Shown in pieces: positions 29,841 through 39,009 of a DNA stretch of 64,000 nucleotides (positions within the stretch are counted from its first letter, which is position 1; the number at the start of each line of letters is the position of its first letter). A program made the translations under genes and the position numbers. The stretch comes from Cyclobacterium qasimii M12-11B. Lineage in GTDB: Bacteria > Bacteroidota > Bacteroidia > Cytophagales > Cyclobacteriaceae. The stretch covers positions 1 to 64,000 of the forward strand of contig NZ_ATNM01000091.1 in assembly GCF_000427295.1 (NCBI RefSeq), written 5' to 3'. The notes beneath the pieces were generated by a model. That model saw only the letters and a program-made list of their open reading frames with translations, had not been told where the DNA came from and did no database searches.

Positions 29841-32800
29841 TTAAAAGGAATTAACCTGCAATTCAATTTCATTTTTACCAGGAGAAAGCCGAATAGATCC
29901 AAAACGGGTATTGACCTTTTCACCATTAAGTGAGATGGCATCATTGGCACTGTATTTTAGAAATAACTCCGCAGAAACATTGGCAGGCAAATCAAAAACA
30001 TAGCGTTGCAAACGATTATTAACTTTTTTGTAAGAAGCATTGACCTTTCCTGTAATGAATGGAATCGTTATTTCGGTCGATGTCAAACTTCCCAACTGGG
30101 GCCTTATTTTTAATAAGGTGGCCCCTGGTGTTTTGGGCTCGACCCCCCACATTTTGCGGGCAACAATGTTTCCAGGTACAGCTCCCCAAGCATGGTTCCA
30201 ATCTGAGTTAGGCTTGTATTTCATGTCCCATGCTTCCAAAGTGACCGTAGACCCAATGGCAATCATGTTCCACCAACTACGATCGTGAGTGGCAGTCATC
30301 AACTCAAGCGCATAATCCGCTTCACCTGCATTGTACAAACCATCCATTAGGTATTGAGAACCGTATACACTACAAGCCATACCTCTTGATTTAATAAAGT
30401 CTACAACTGCTGCCACATTTTCTTCCGGCACCATATTAAAAGCCAAAGGCATCATATTGGCATGAAGGGAGGAATGCCCTGCTCCTTCACCATCAATATA
30501 TACTCCGGTATCGGGATCCATCAATTTTTCATTGACTGCTTTTTTCACTTTAATGGCCATTACTTCATATTCTCTGGCTTCATCATTTCTATTGAGAAGA
30601 CGAGCGAATTCACCCATTATTTCCAAATTACGGAAGTACAAGGCATTGATCACTGTATTAATTGGCGTGAATACAAAACCATCCCGCTCTCCTTCTGCCG
30701 TTGCTAACTTCCAACCCGTATCCTTTTGAGCTGGTGGCCAGTCAACAATGTCTTTCATTTTGATTTCCGGATCCTTGAATCCTAGTTTTTTCATAAACGC
30801 TGGAGTAGCATTTGCTGAGCTAACCAACCCATCTTCCCTCGCCAATTCCATCAGCGTTTTGTGCTTTAACTCATCATAATACTTTTCTATAAGTTCGGTA
30901 TTACCTGTATACATGTAATCCTCATAAAACATCAGCGCCACATGCAATTGCCATTCAGTAGGCCAGGTAGGGTTTTCCATGAAATATTCAATTGTCCTTC
31001 TGGCAATTGGGTACTCCCAATCCACGGCATAATGACTAAGCTGATTGATATAAGCATCTGCTTCATAGGGGATTCTTTCCCGGTCTCCATCTACATAAAT
31101 GCCAGCAAAGGATGTCGCCTTCATAGAATATTTGCAAAGGTCCCATACCTGATTCAAAATCGTATCTGAACTGCTGAAACTACTTTGGCTGTCATCGAAA
31201 AAGCTAAAGTAAGCCTGTTGGGTAGGCATTTCTGGTTTTTTAGCTGAAACTATTTCTGCATATCGGAACGGAAGCAATACAGGAAAACTATCCGGAAGTG
31301 CAACGGCTGCTGGACCGGTATTGCGTTTATCCTTTGGTAAATCCAGAACGTATTCTGTTTGGCCAGGCACTACCTTAATCTCTAATTCCTCAAACCTAAT
31401 ATTGCCCTGAGGTTCAGAATTTATCCTGCCGTCTTTTAATTGTTCACCTATCCTTACTTTGATGGTTTCCTTCTTTGTGTTTGGGTAATTAAAAGACATG
31501 GTTGCAAAAGCGGCTTTACCAAAATCAACTAACCAGGTATTGGTGGCCACTTTTTCCACAGATTTTGGAGAAATCTCTTCCAACTCAAAAATGTTGGCTG
31601 TGGTAATGTAATTGTCAGTTCCACCTACTTGAAAACTTTGACTCTCTGAATACCTTCCTGTTCGATTGTCTTCATCCCAAATCCTCACCTTCCAGTAATA
31701 GGTTTGATCCTCGATGAGGCCAGACCCCATATAAGCAATATCAGAGACTTTACTATCGATTACTTTTCCACTGTTCCATACATCACCAATATTTTTTTTA
31801 CTCTTTTCAGCTGAACTGCTAACCAAAACCTGATAGGCAGATTGGAAGGCTAAACCTTCAGGAACCTGCCATCCAAACTCGGGGCTTCTATCAGTTATTT
31901 GTTTCCCTGAAGGACGCCTGACCATTTCTATATGCATGTTCACCGGTGCTGCAGTGCTATTGTTTGAAAACCGGGATGTCATCGCATCCAATGTTTTGTC
32001 AAATTGCGCCACCTTTGATGCGTACCGTGGATCATTTAACAGGTTATTTATTTCCATCGGGTCTTCTGCAAGATTGTACAGCTCTGCTATAGACTTGTCA
32101 TTGATATATCGGAAATATTTCCAGTCTGCTGTTCTGAGTCCTTCACTTGGTGGTATATTTTCAAAATCCCATAAATGTTCAATCAAGACCGTATCTCTAT
32201 TCAGTTTTTCTCCTTTGATCACTGGAACGAGGCTTTTACCTTGATAGCCTTCAGGAATATCAAGTCCTGCCAAATCCAATATGGTGGATGGAACATCCAC
32301 ATTGGCAGCCATTTCTTTAGAGTCTGTCTGTTTTTTTAACCTTGGGTCCATTACAATCAACGGCACCCTGACTGAATTATCATAAAGCAACCATTTACCC
32401 GCTAGTTGCCGTTCTCCTAAAAAATAGCCATTGTCTCCCATTAAGATGATGACAGTATTCTTATCCATCCCTTTGGCCTTTAACTGCTTCCTGATTTTGG
32501 CAATTTCCAAATCTATACCTGAGATCATGCGGTAATAACCTTTTACGCTATGCTGGTATTTCTCAGGCGTATCATACCTCCAGGTCCATCGCAGCCTATT
32601 AAAACCACTTTTAACTATCTCAGGTTGGGCATCAAAATAACGATCCTCAGATATTTTTGCTTTTGGTATAGTCACCCCATCCAATAAAGGTGCGGTCTCG
32701 TCCTGCCAGAAATACTGTTTTTCGGCTGAGTCATGCGCATGAGGAGCACTGAAAGAGAGAGAAAGGCAGAAAGGCTGATCAGCATTTGCCTCATCAATGA

Positions 32801-33341
32801 AGTCAAGTGCTTGCTGTCCTGTGTAGCGTGTCAGGTGCACAGTATCCGTTCCAATGGTCTTGTAATAATAGCCACGGCGGTCTGAAAACTTTCCGTTTCT
32901 ATCGTAAGATTCGAAGGAATCAAACAGTCCATCTAAATCTTTATGGTTAACACCGAACTTGCCAAAAAACCCAACATTGTAACCTGCTTCCTTAAGCAAT
33001 TTGGGATAGGCCGTTTGCATGTACTCGGATTTTATAGGACCTGTTTGGAAAGTGTAGGCATGACTTCGCTCATATAGGCCTGTGAAAATAGTTGCCCGGC
33101 TGGCCGCACATATAGGCGTAGTTACCAAAGCATTTTGGAAATAGCTACCCTCCTCAGCCAACTTATCCATTTCAGGAGTATGGATCAGGTCATTGCCTGC
33201 ATAGCCTAGGGCATCCCACCTTTGATCATCCGTGAGGATAAATATAATGTTGGGACGTTCGTTTTGAGCTTTACTTTGGAAAGAATTGAAAACATTGATG
33301 GCTAGCAAGAGTAGCACAAGTCTTGTAGTAATGGGATACAT
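29841..33341 (-). CDS. Bifunctional sulfatase / GH78-like alpha-L-rhamnosidase
   Basis: A two-enzyme secreted protein of 1166 residues from ATG 33341, chosen because it begins a good signal peptide (about 1-25); an upstream in-frame ATG adds a non-signal leader. Residues about 28-465 are an S1 sulfatase: NIIFILTDDQRWD metal site, formylglycine Cys78 in PICAASRATIFTG, and LMGDNGYFLGERQ distal site. From about 480 come the beta-sandwich domains of GH78 enzymes (YYWKVRIWDEDNRTGRYS), then the alpha6/alpha6 catalytic barrel (DGDRERIPYEADAYINQ, WPTEWQLHVALMFYEDYM, WNHAWGAVPGN) and a C-terminal beta domain. The order matches the bifunctional sulfatase/rhamnosidase of Formosa ulvan loci. Ulvan (sulfated rhamnose and uronic acid) is therefore the likely substrate, but this is inferred. 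Confidence 0.8.
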   Translation of the reverse strand: MYPITTRLVLLLLAINVFNSFQSKAQNERPNIIFILTDDQRWDALGYAGNDLIHTPEMDKLAEEGSYFQNALVTTPICAASRATIFTGLYERSHAYTFQTGPIKSEYMQTAYPKLLKEAGYNVGFFGKFGVNHKDLDGLFDSFESYDRNGKFSDRRGYYYKTIGTDTVHLTRYTGQQALDFIDEANADQPFCLSLSFSAPHAHDSAEKQYFWQDETAPLLDGVTIPKAKISEDRYFDAQPEIVKSGFNRLRWTWRYDTPEKYQHSVKGYYRMISGIDLEIAKIRKQLKAKGMDKNTVIILMGDNGYFLGERQLAGKWLLYDNSVRVPLIVMDPRLKKQTDSKEMAANVDVPSTILDLAGLDIPEGYQGKSLVPVIKGEKLNRDTVLIEHLWDFENIPPSEGLRTADWKYFRYINDKSIAELYNLAEDPMEINNLLNDPRYASKVAQFDKTLDAMTSRFSNNSTAAPVNMHIEMVRRPSGKQITDRSPEFGWQVPEGLAFQSAYQVLVSSSAEKSKKNIGDVWNSGKVIDSKVSDIAYMGSGLIEDQTYYWKVRIWDEDNRTGRYSESQSFQVGGTDNYITTANIFELEEISPKSVEKVATNTWLVDFGKAAFATMSFNYPNTKKETIKVRIGEQLKDGRINSEPQGNIRFEELEIKVVPGQTEYVLDLPKDKRNTGPAAVALPDSFPVLLPFRYAEIVSAKKPEMPTQQAYFSFFDDSQSSFSSSDTILNQVWDLCKYSMKATSFAGIYVDGDRERIPYEADAYINQLSHYAVDWEYPIARRTIEYFMENPTWPTEWQLHVALMFYEDYMYTGNTELIEKYYDELKHKTLMELAREDGLVSSANATPAFMKKLGFKDPEIKMKDIVDWPPAQKDTGWKLATAEGERDGFVFTPINTVINALYFRNLEIMGEFARLLNRNDEAREYEVMAIKVKKAVNEKLMDPDTGVYIDGEGAGHSSLHANMMPLAFNMVPEENVAAVVDFIKSRGMACSVYGSQYLMDGLYNAGEADYALELMTATHDRSWWNMIAIGSTVTLEAWDMKYKPNSDWNHAWGAVPGNIVARKMWGVEPKTPGATLLKIRPQLGSLTSTEITIPFITGKVNASYKKVNNRLQRYVFDLPANVSAELFLKYSANDAISLNGEKVNTRFGSIRLSPGKNEIELQVNSF

Positions 33342-33604
33342 GGGATTAGAATTAATGAACGATAAATGTACTATTTTTCGATCACATAGCCATACTGTAC
33401 TTACCTGCAAGAAGATAAATTTATCCCATAACTACCCCCTACGTAATTGGCTTAAACCTATTTCAATAGCCTTAAGCCAATGTAGCGTTCCATTGAAGTA
33501 GTAAGTAATCAAATACTATAAATCTTATCCCAACCACCCAACAGTGACCTTTATTAAAGCTCCACAGATTTTTTATGGGGAAGACGCCCTATTTTAAAAA
33601 GTAT

Positions 33605-34561
33605 TTACTTCTTTTTGAATAAAGAATCCACGAATTCTTTTCTGTTAAAAACCTGCAGGTCGGTCATTTTCTCCCCTACTCCAATGTATTTAACAGGTAT
33701 TTTAAATTGGTCAGAGATACCAATTACTACTCCACCTTTGGCTGTTCCATCCAATTTAGTGATGGCAAGCGCATTAATTTCTGTTGCTCTGGTAAACTCT
33801 TTGGCTTGAATAAAAGCATTTTGCCCTGTAGAACCATCCAAAACCAATAAGATTTCATGAGGAGCTTCTGGAATGAATTTTTGCATCACCCTTTTGATTT
33901 TAGTGAGCTCGTTCATTAGATTCACCTTTGTGTGCAATCGTCCCGCGGTATCTACGATTACCACATCTGCCTTCATTTCCACTGCCTTTTTCACAGTATC
34001 AAATGCCACTGAAGCGGGATCGGTATTCATCCCATGAGAAATTACGGGCACATCCACACGCTCCCCCCACAGAATCAATTGATCTACTGCCGCGGCCCGA
34101 AAAGTATCTGCAGCGCCAAGCACAACAGACTTACCTGCTTGTTTGAATTGGTGAGCCAATTTACCGATGGTGGTAGTCTTACCTACGCCATTGACACCAA
34201 CTACCATAATTACATAAGGCTTTTTATCTGTTGGTAGATCGAAACCACCAAGGTCCTGGGTATTGTTTTCTTCTAAGAGGCCTGCAATTTCTTCTCTAAG
34301 TAAAAGATCAAGTTCTCCGGTGCTGACATATTTATCTTTGGCTACCCGTTCTTCAATTCTTTTAATAATTTTAATCGTAGTATCTACACCAACATCAGAT
34401 GTAATGAGAATTTCTTCTAATTCATCTAAGATTTCATCATCAACCTTTGATTTACCTACAATGGCTTTCCCTAGTTTCGAAAACAGGTTTTCACTGGATT
34501 TTTCCAGTCCCTTATCTAAACTTTCTTTTTTCTCTTTAGAAAAAAAATCAAATATTCCCAT
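33605..34561 (-). CDS. ftsY: Signal recognition particle receptor FtsY
   Basis: SRP-receptor GTPase that docks ribosomes making membrane proteins at the translocon. At 318 residues it has a short N-terminal region, as in most Bacteroidota, and the full NG domain: GVNGVGKTT at 122-130, DTFRAAAVDQL, VIVDTAGR and TKLDGTAKGG. It is the last gene of the rpmB-rpmG-DUF4295-ftsY block. Confidence 0.95.
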   Translation of the reverse strand: MGIFDFFSKEKKESLDKGLEKSSENLFSKLGKAIVGKSKVDDEILDELEEILITSDVGVDTTIKIIKRIEERVAKDKYVSTGELDLLLREEIAGLLEENNTQDLGGFDLPTDKKPYVIMVVGVNGVGKTTTIGKLAHQFKQAGKSVVLGAADTFRAAAVDQLILWGERVDVPVISHGMNTDPASVAFDTVKKAVEMKADVVIVDTAGRLHTKVNLMNELTKIKRVMQKFIPEAPHEILLVLDGSTGQNAFIQAKEFTRATEINALAITKLDGTAKGGVVIGISDQFKIPVKYIGVGEKMTDLQVFNRKEFVDSLFKKK

Positions 34562-34651
34562 AATTTTTTTAATTCTGAGTCGAATATACGCAAAAATCCC
34601 TTTCGATAGGAACCGAAAGGGATAGTAAAAGTTTTTGTTCGCCTTGTAACC

Positions 34652-34804
34652 TTATTTCTTCAGGACTTCCTGAACCATTTGGCTTGGCACCATTTCTTCT
34701 TTAAAGGTATAAGCTCCAGTTTTTTCAGATCTAACTGCCTTAATTACCTTGGCATAAGTCACGCCACCTTCTTTTTTCAGTGTTGCTACTACTTTCTTAG
34801 CCAT
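34652..34804 (-). CDS. DUF4295 small protein
   Basis: A 50-residue basic protein starting MAKKVVATLKKEGGVTYAKV and ending QMVQEVLKK. It sits between rpmG (31 bp upstream) and ftsY, which is the fixed place of the DUF4295 family in Bacteroidota. Its size and company suggest a ribosome-associated role, which remains inference. Confidence 0.85.
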   Translation of the reverse strand: MAKKVVATLKKEGGVTYAKVIKAVRSEKTGAYTFKEEMVPSQMVQEVLKK

Positions 34805-34835
34805 AATATTATCGTTTTACCCTTGGGTTGTGTGA

Positions 34836-35018
34836 TTACTTGATTTCCTTGTGAACAGTCACCTTTTTCAAAATAGGATTGAATTTTTTAAGTTCCAACC
34901 TTTCTGTAGTGTTTTTTCTATTCTTAGTGGTTATGTACCGGGAAGTCCCAGGCATACCGCTTGTTTTATGTTCAGTGCACTCTAATATCACCTGAACTCT
35001 ATTACCTTTCTTAGCCAT
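34836..35018 (-). CDS. rpmG: 50S ribosomal protein L33
   Basis: A 60-residue basic protein with the L33 pattern [12 protein letters not shown], then [19 protein letters not shown] and [13 protein letters not shown]. The zinc-binding CxxC pairs of some L33 forms are absent, so it is the zinc-independent type. 34 bp downstream of rpmB. Confidence 0.95.
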   Translation of the reverse strand: MAKKGNRVQVILECTEHKTSGMPGTSRYITTKNRKNTTERLELKKFNPILKKVTVHKEIK

Positions 35019-35052
35019 TTCCTTTTATTTTAATATTGGTATGGGGCAAGTC

Positions 35053-35295
35053 TTATTTAATAATAATCTCCCCTTTTTTCTGCGCTTCTTTTAATACAGC
35101 GCTGATTCCTTTTTTATTAATCGTTCTCAATGCTGAGGACGACACTTTCAAAGTGATCCATGCGTCTTCTTCAGGGATATAAAAGCTCTTCTTATGCAGG
35201 TTAGGGTAAAATCTACGCTTAGTTTTATTATTGGCGTGTGATACGTTATTTCCTACCTGAGGCCTTTTTCCAGTAATGTCACAAATTTTTGCCAT
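35053..35295 (-). CDS. rpmB: 50S ribosomal protein L28
   Basis: An 80-residue ribosomal protein with the L28 features CDITGKRPQVGNNVSHANNKTKR and the WITLKVSSSALRTINKKG C-terminal part. It is the first gene of the minus-strand block and is divergent from rocD. The Zn-type Cys pairs are not conserved. Confidence 0.95.
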   Translation of the reverse strand: MAKICDITGKRPQVGNNVSHANNKTKRRFYPNLHKKSFYIPEEDAWITLKVSSSALRTINKKGISAVLKEAQKKGEIIIK

Positions 35296-35518
35296 GATAT
35301 ATATGTATCCAGTAATGATTGACTTTTTTCAATTGGGTTTGCAAATATCGGAAGATTTCATTAAATAACAAAAGTGTACCCCATAATTATTTAATAAATC
35401 CCTGCGCTCCAAGTTTTTGGTTTTGATTCATGATTCCAAAACCCTTTTATTATATTTGTCAAACAGGGCAATTGCACTGCAAATATATATTTTTAATGAA
35501 CCATAAAAGAGATCCAGA

Positions 35519-36808
35519 ATGAAGGAGATCAGCTCAAGTCAGGAAGCCATACAACTAGAAAATAAATACGGTGCACACAATTATCACCCATTGCCGGTGG
35601 TCCTAAAAAAAGGTGAAGGAGTGTACCTCTGGGATGTTGAAGGCAAAAGATATTACGATTTTCTTTCGGCCTATTCCGCTGTTAATCAAGGACATTGCCA
35701 CCCTAAAATTAAAGAAGCTCTCATCGAGCAGGCTGGAACCCTTACCTTGACCTCAAGGGCTTTTTTCAATGATATTCTAGGGCCTTACGAAAAATACATC
35801 ACTACTTATTTTGGTTTCGACAAGGTGCTTCCAATGAACACTGGAGCAGAGGCTGTGGAGACCGCCATTAAGATTGCTAGAAAATGGGGCTACGATAAAA
35901 AAGAGGTTCAACCACATCAAGCAAAAATAATTGTTGCCAAAGAAAATTTTCACGGAAGGACAACAACTATAGTGTCTTTTTCGACAGATGAGGACGCGCG
36001 AAACAATTTTGGCCCTTACACACCAGGTTTTATTCAAATTCCCTACAACGACATAGACGCACTCAAAGCGGTATTGACAAACAACCCTGATTGCGTTGGT
36101 TTCTTAATAGAGCCCATTCAAGGGGAAGCAGGAGTAATCGCTCCTGACGAACAATACATGAAGGTGGCGAAAAAACTTTGCCTGGAACACAATGTATTGT
36201 TAATGGCAGATGAAATTCAAACTGGCATTGCAAGAACTGGCTCCTTATTGGCTGTTTGCGGGGACTGCAGCTGTGAAGGCCATTGTGAAAAACAGGAAAC
36301 TTACGTAGAACCTGATATCTTAATTTTGGGCAAAGCACTTTCTGGAGGTTTCTTCCCTGTTTCTGCCGTTCTAGCCAATGATACAATAATGGAAGTTTTG
36401 CATCCCGGACAACATGGCTCCACTTTCGGAGGCAACCCTTTGGGCGCAAAAGTAGCCATCGCGGCATTAGAAGTGGTGAAAGACGAAAAGCTGGCACAGA
36501 ACGCCAGACGTTTAGGGAAAATATTCAGGGAACGCATGGAAAAGCTAATCACAAAGACCAATCTGGTCAAACTTGTGAGAGGCCGAGGCCTTTTAAATGC
36601 CATAGTAATCAATGACACAGCCGACAGTACTACTGCCTGGGACATTTGCGTTGGTCTTAAAGATAATGGGCTTCTTGCCAAACCCACTCATGGTAATATT
36701 ATTCGCTTCGCTCCTCCTCTTGTAATGACTGAAGAACAATTGGATGACTGCTGTAACATCATTGAACGTACCATTTTAAATTTTGAAAAACCTGCAAGTC
36801 AAAAATGA
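35519..36808 (+). CDS. rocD: Ornithine aminotransferase with cysteine-rich insert
   Basis: PLP enzyme converting ornithine and 2-oxoglutarate to glutamate semialdehyde and glutamate. 429 residues; PLP Lys272 in LGKALSGG, the aspartate of [14 protein letters not shown], and the substrate region [17 protein letters not shown]. Compared with typical enzymes (about 400 residues) it carries an extra loop at about 247-263 with four cysteines in ten residues (C247, C250, C252, C256), placed between the cofactor Asp and Lys. A TATATTTG box at 35451-35458 may be its -7 promoter element. The stop overlaps the HAD gene by 4 bp. Confidence 0.88.
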   Translation: MKEISSSQEAIQLENKYGAHNYHPLPVVLKKGEGVYLWDVEGKRYYDFLSAYSAVNQGHCHPKIKEALIEQAGTLTLTSRAFFNDILGPYEKYITTYFGFDKVLPMNTGAEAVETAIKIARKWGYDKKEVQPHQAKIIVAKENFHGRTTTIVSFSTDEDARNNFGPYTPGFIQIPYNDIDALKAVLTNNPDCVGFLIEPIQGEAGVIAPDEQYMKVAKKLCLEHNVLLMADEIQTGIARTGSLLAVCGDCSCEGHCEKQETYVEPDILILGKALSGGFFPVSAVLANDTIMEVLHPGQHGSTFGGNPLGAKVAIAALEVVKDEKLAQNARRLGKIFRERMEKLITKTNLVKLVRGRGLLNAIVINDTADSTTAWDICVGLKDNGLLAKPTHGNIIRFAPPLVMTEEQLDDCCNIIERTILNFEKPASQK

Positions 36809-37461
36809 AAAATCAAGCAGTAATCTTCGATATGGATGGTGTAATTTGTCACACCAACCCCTTCCACTCTGAAGCTTTCAGGGTGTTTTTCGGTAAAAGA
36901 GGACTTAATCCTACGGAAGAAGAATTTGAAAAACACATGTACGGCAAAAGCAATAAGTACATTTTCAACCATTTCTTGGGAAGAGAAATCTCTGGAGAGG
37001 AATTTACAAACCTGGAAAATGAAAAAGAGGGGCTTTTTAGGGAGATTTATGCCGATCAGATCGTAACCCTTCCTGTTTTCCTTCCTTTTTTACAGGACCT
37101 TAAAAACGAGGGCTTCAGAACTGGCGTAGCCACTTCCGCTCCAAGAGCCAATCTTGACTTAATTATGGGAGCATTGAAATTTGCTCCTAAAATGGAGTCA
37201 ATTTTAGCCAGTGAAAATGTTAAGAACCATAAACCTGACCCTGAAGTATACCTTACTTCAGCTAAGTTGCTAGATGTAAATCCGGCAAATTGCCTCGTTT
37301 TCGAAGATTCATTTTCAGGAGTCTCCGCTGCAATCAACGCCGGAATGCGTGTAGTAGGTGTGCTTTCCTCACATACAAAAGAAGACCTCCCTCCTTGTCA
37401 ATTGTACATCAATGACTATTCAGAGATTGATATACAAACTGTGGAGAAACTTTTACAATAA
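36805..37461 (+). CDS. HAD-family phosphatase (beta-phosphoglucomutase-like)
   Basis: A 218-residue HAD hydrolase with nucleophile motif DMDGV near residue 9, a helical cap (about 18-85), motif II Ser/Thr in VATSAP, Lys in [10 protein letters not shown] and the acidic motif [14 protein letters not shown] overlap with rocD means the two are translated together. Substrates of this branch range from sugar phosphates to nucleotides; none can be chosen here. Confidence 0.85.
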   Translation: MKNQAVIFDMDGVICHTNPFHSEAFRVFFGKRGLNPTEEEFEKHMYGKSNKYIFNHFLGREISGEEFTNLENEKEGLFREIYADQIVTLPVFLPFLQDLKNEGFRTGVATSAPRANLDLIMGALKFAPKMESILASENVKNHKPDPEVYLTSAKLLDVNPANCLVFEDSFSGVSAAINAGMRVVGVLSSHTKEDLPPCQLYINDYSEIDIQTVEKLLQ

Positions 37462-37544
37462 GGAAAACGTCATATGCTTACCTATTATAGGAGAGCGATT
37501 ATTTACACCAATACTATTAAATACCTAACCTTAAAACAAAAGCC

Positions 37545-38513
37545 ATGTTGAGAAGGCCCAGAAGAAATAGAAAATCCCCAGCCATTCGTGCGTTGGTTGA
37601 AGAAACCAGACTATCCGTCAAAGACTTTATTCTACCCTTATTTTTAATTGATGGAATCAACCAGAAAGTACCTGTAAAGTCTATGCCTGGAATAAATCGG
37701 TATTCCTTGGATCAAATGTTACTAGAAATTGAAAGCTGCCTTAAATTAGGCATCACTACCTTTGATATTTTTCCGGCATATACCGAAGACAAAAAAGATC
37801 GATGGGCAACAGAAAGCCATCGGGAAGACACGTTTTATTTAAAAGCACTCTTTACCATTAAACAAACTTTCCCTGAAGCATGCATCATGACAGATGTAGC
37901 CATGGACCCTTATAGTATAGACGGGCATGACGGGTTGGTTGAGAACGGGAAAATCCTGAATGATGAAACCCTCGAAATTCTGGGCAAAATGACACTTGCA
38001 CAAGCAAGGGCTGGAGCAGACATCATAGGCCCCTCGGACATGATGGATGGTCGCGTGGGATATTTGAGGAAAATACTTGACCAAAATGGCTTTCAAGACG
38101 TTTCTATCATGTCCTATACAGCCAAGTACGCGAGTGCATTTTACAACCCCTTCCGTGACGCACTGGACTCCGCTCCTAAAGCCGGAGACAAGAAATCTTA
38201 CCAAATGGATCCTTCAAATAGCCAGGAAGCATTGATTGAAGGGCAACTGGACTTTGATGAGGGAGCAGATTTTTTAATGGTAAAGCCGGCCCTGGCCTAT
38301 CTGGACATTATAAAATTACTACATGACAAATTCCCCTTACCAATTGCAGCTTATAATGTAAGTGGAGAATATGCCATGATCAAAGCCTCTGCTGCCAATG
38401 GATGGCTGGATGGAGAAAGAGCAATGACAGAGTCCCTACTTAGCATAAAAAGGGCAGGTGCAAAAATCATATTGACCTACTTCGCTAAAGAATTCGCACT
38501 CCTTAAACAGTAG
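37545..38513 (+). CDS. hemB: Porphobilinogen synthase (ALA dehydratase)
   Basis: Condenses two 5-aminolevulinate molecules in heme synthesis. 322 residues with active-site lysines K194 (YTAKYAS) and K247 (MVKPAL). The place of the zinc-binding cysteine motif of E. coli/yeast enzymes is taken by DVAMDPYSIDGHDG (117-130), so this is the magnesium-type, cysteine-free form. It is 83 bp after the HAD gene and probably in the same unit. Confidence 0.95.
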   Translation: MLRRPRRNRKSPAIRALVEETRLSVKDFILPLFLIDGINQKVPVKSMPGINRYSLDQMLLEIESCLKLGITTFDIFPAYTEDKKDRWATESHREDTFYLKALFTIKQTFPEACIMTDVAMDPYSIDGHDGLVENGKILNDETLEILGKMTLAQARAGADIIGPSDMMDGRVGYLRKILDQNGFQDVSIMSYTAKYASAFYNPFRDALDSAPKAGDKKSYQMDPSNSQEALIEGQLDFDEGADFLMVKPALAYLDIIKLLHDKFPLPIAAYNVSGEYAMIKASAANGWLDGERAMTESLLSIKRAGAKIILTYFAKEFALLKQ

Positions 38514-38681
38514 CTTTTGTTTTAAAATCATCAATAACTTGGTGTTTTTATTACAAAATGACTCACAACAACATGAATTTTATAAATATTAGGTAATTAT
38601 TTCATCTTTTTTTAAAAATAATTGAAAATAAATTTAATATTGAAATAATACCAAAACTTACCCTAGGCCCCAAAACCATCA

Positions 38682-38719
38682 AGCCATCACTTATTTAAAA
38701 TAAGTGATGGCTTTTTTTG
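38682..38719 (+). terminator. Rho-independent terminator upstream of amtB
   Basis: Twelve to fifteen base-pair stem, AGCCATCACTTA with TAAGTGATGGCT, a small AT loop and a T7 tail at 38713-38719. It is 170 bp after the hemB stop, so it ends the rocD-hemB transcript, or acts as an attenuator if a promoter lies between. Confidence 0.8.
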
Positions 38720-38920
38720 TTAAAATCTATTTTTTAAAGATGAACTAATTCATTCTACCATAGATTAATTTAACAATTATACAAACAACAAACTTATACT
38801 TACTTATTAATATAGGTGTTAATACTACCCTTTAATATATTTTAAAACACAATAAATCTATTTTATTGATTGTTTTTTACCTCATTTTTGTAATTTTTAC
38901 ACTTATTTAAATTTTATGAG

Positions 38921-38951
38921 TTGTTTTTTGACTATTAATTTCCTAAATTTG
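38921..38951 (+). promoter_or_regulatory. Putative Bacteroidota sigma-A promoter of amtB
   Basis: TTG at 38921-38923 and TAAATTTG at 38944-38951, separated by 20 bases, fit the TTG/TAnnTTTG promoter consensus of Bacteroidota. Transcription would begin about 50 bases before the amtB ATG. Confidence 0.5.
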
Positions 38952-39009
38952 TTTCAAATGAAAATAAAAGTAAAAATTCAACCTGTAACCCTTTAACTCT
39001 AGGTTCTTT

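Larger units (their letters stand above)
38514..39009. other. 496-bp intergenic region with terminator and promoter
   Basis: Strongly AT-rich leader of amtB. It contains one intrinsic terminator (38682-38719) and a promoter-like pair near 38921-38951. No open frame of note. Confidence 0.6.

Noticed and set aside
33342-33410. Longer start of the sulfatase-rhamnosidase
   Set aside because: The added leader is polar and precedes a complete signal peptide at 33341.
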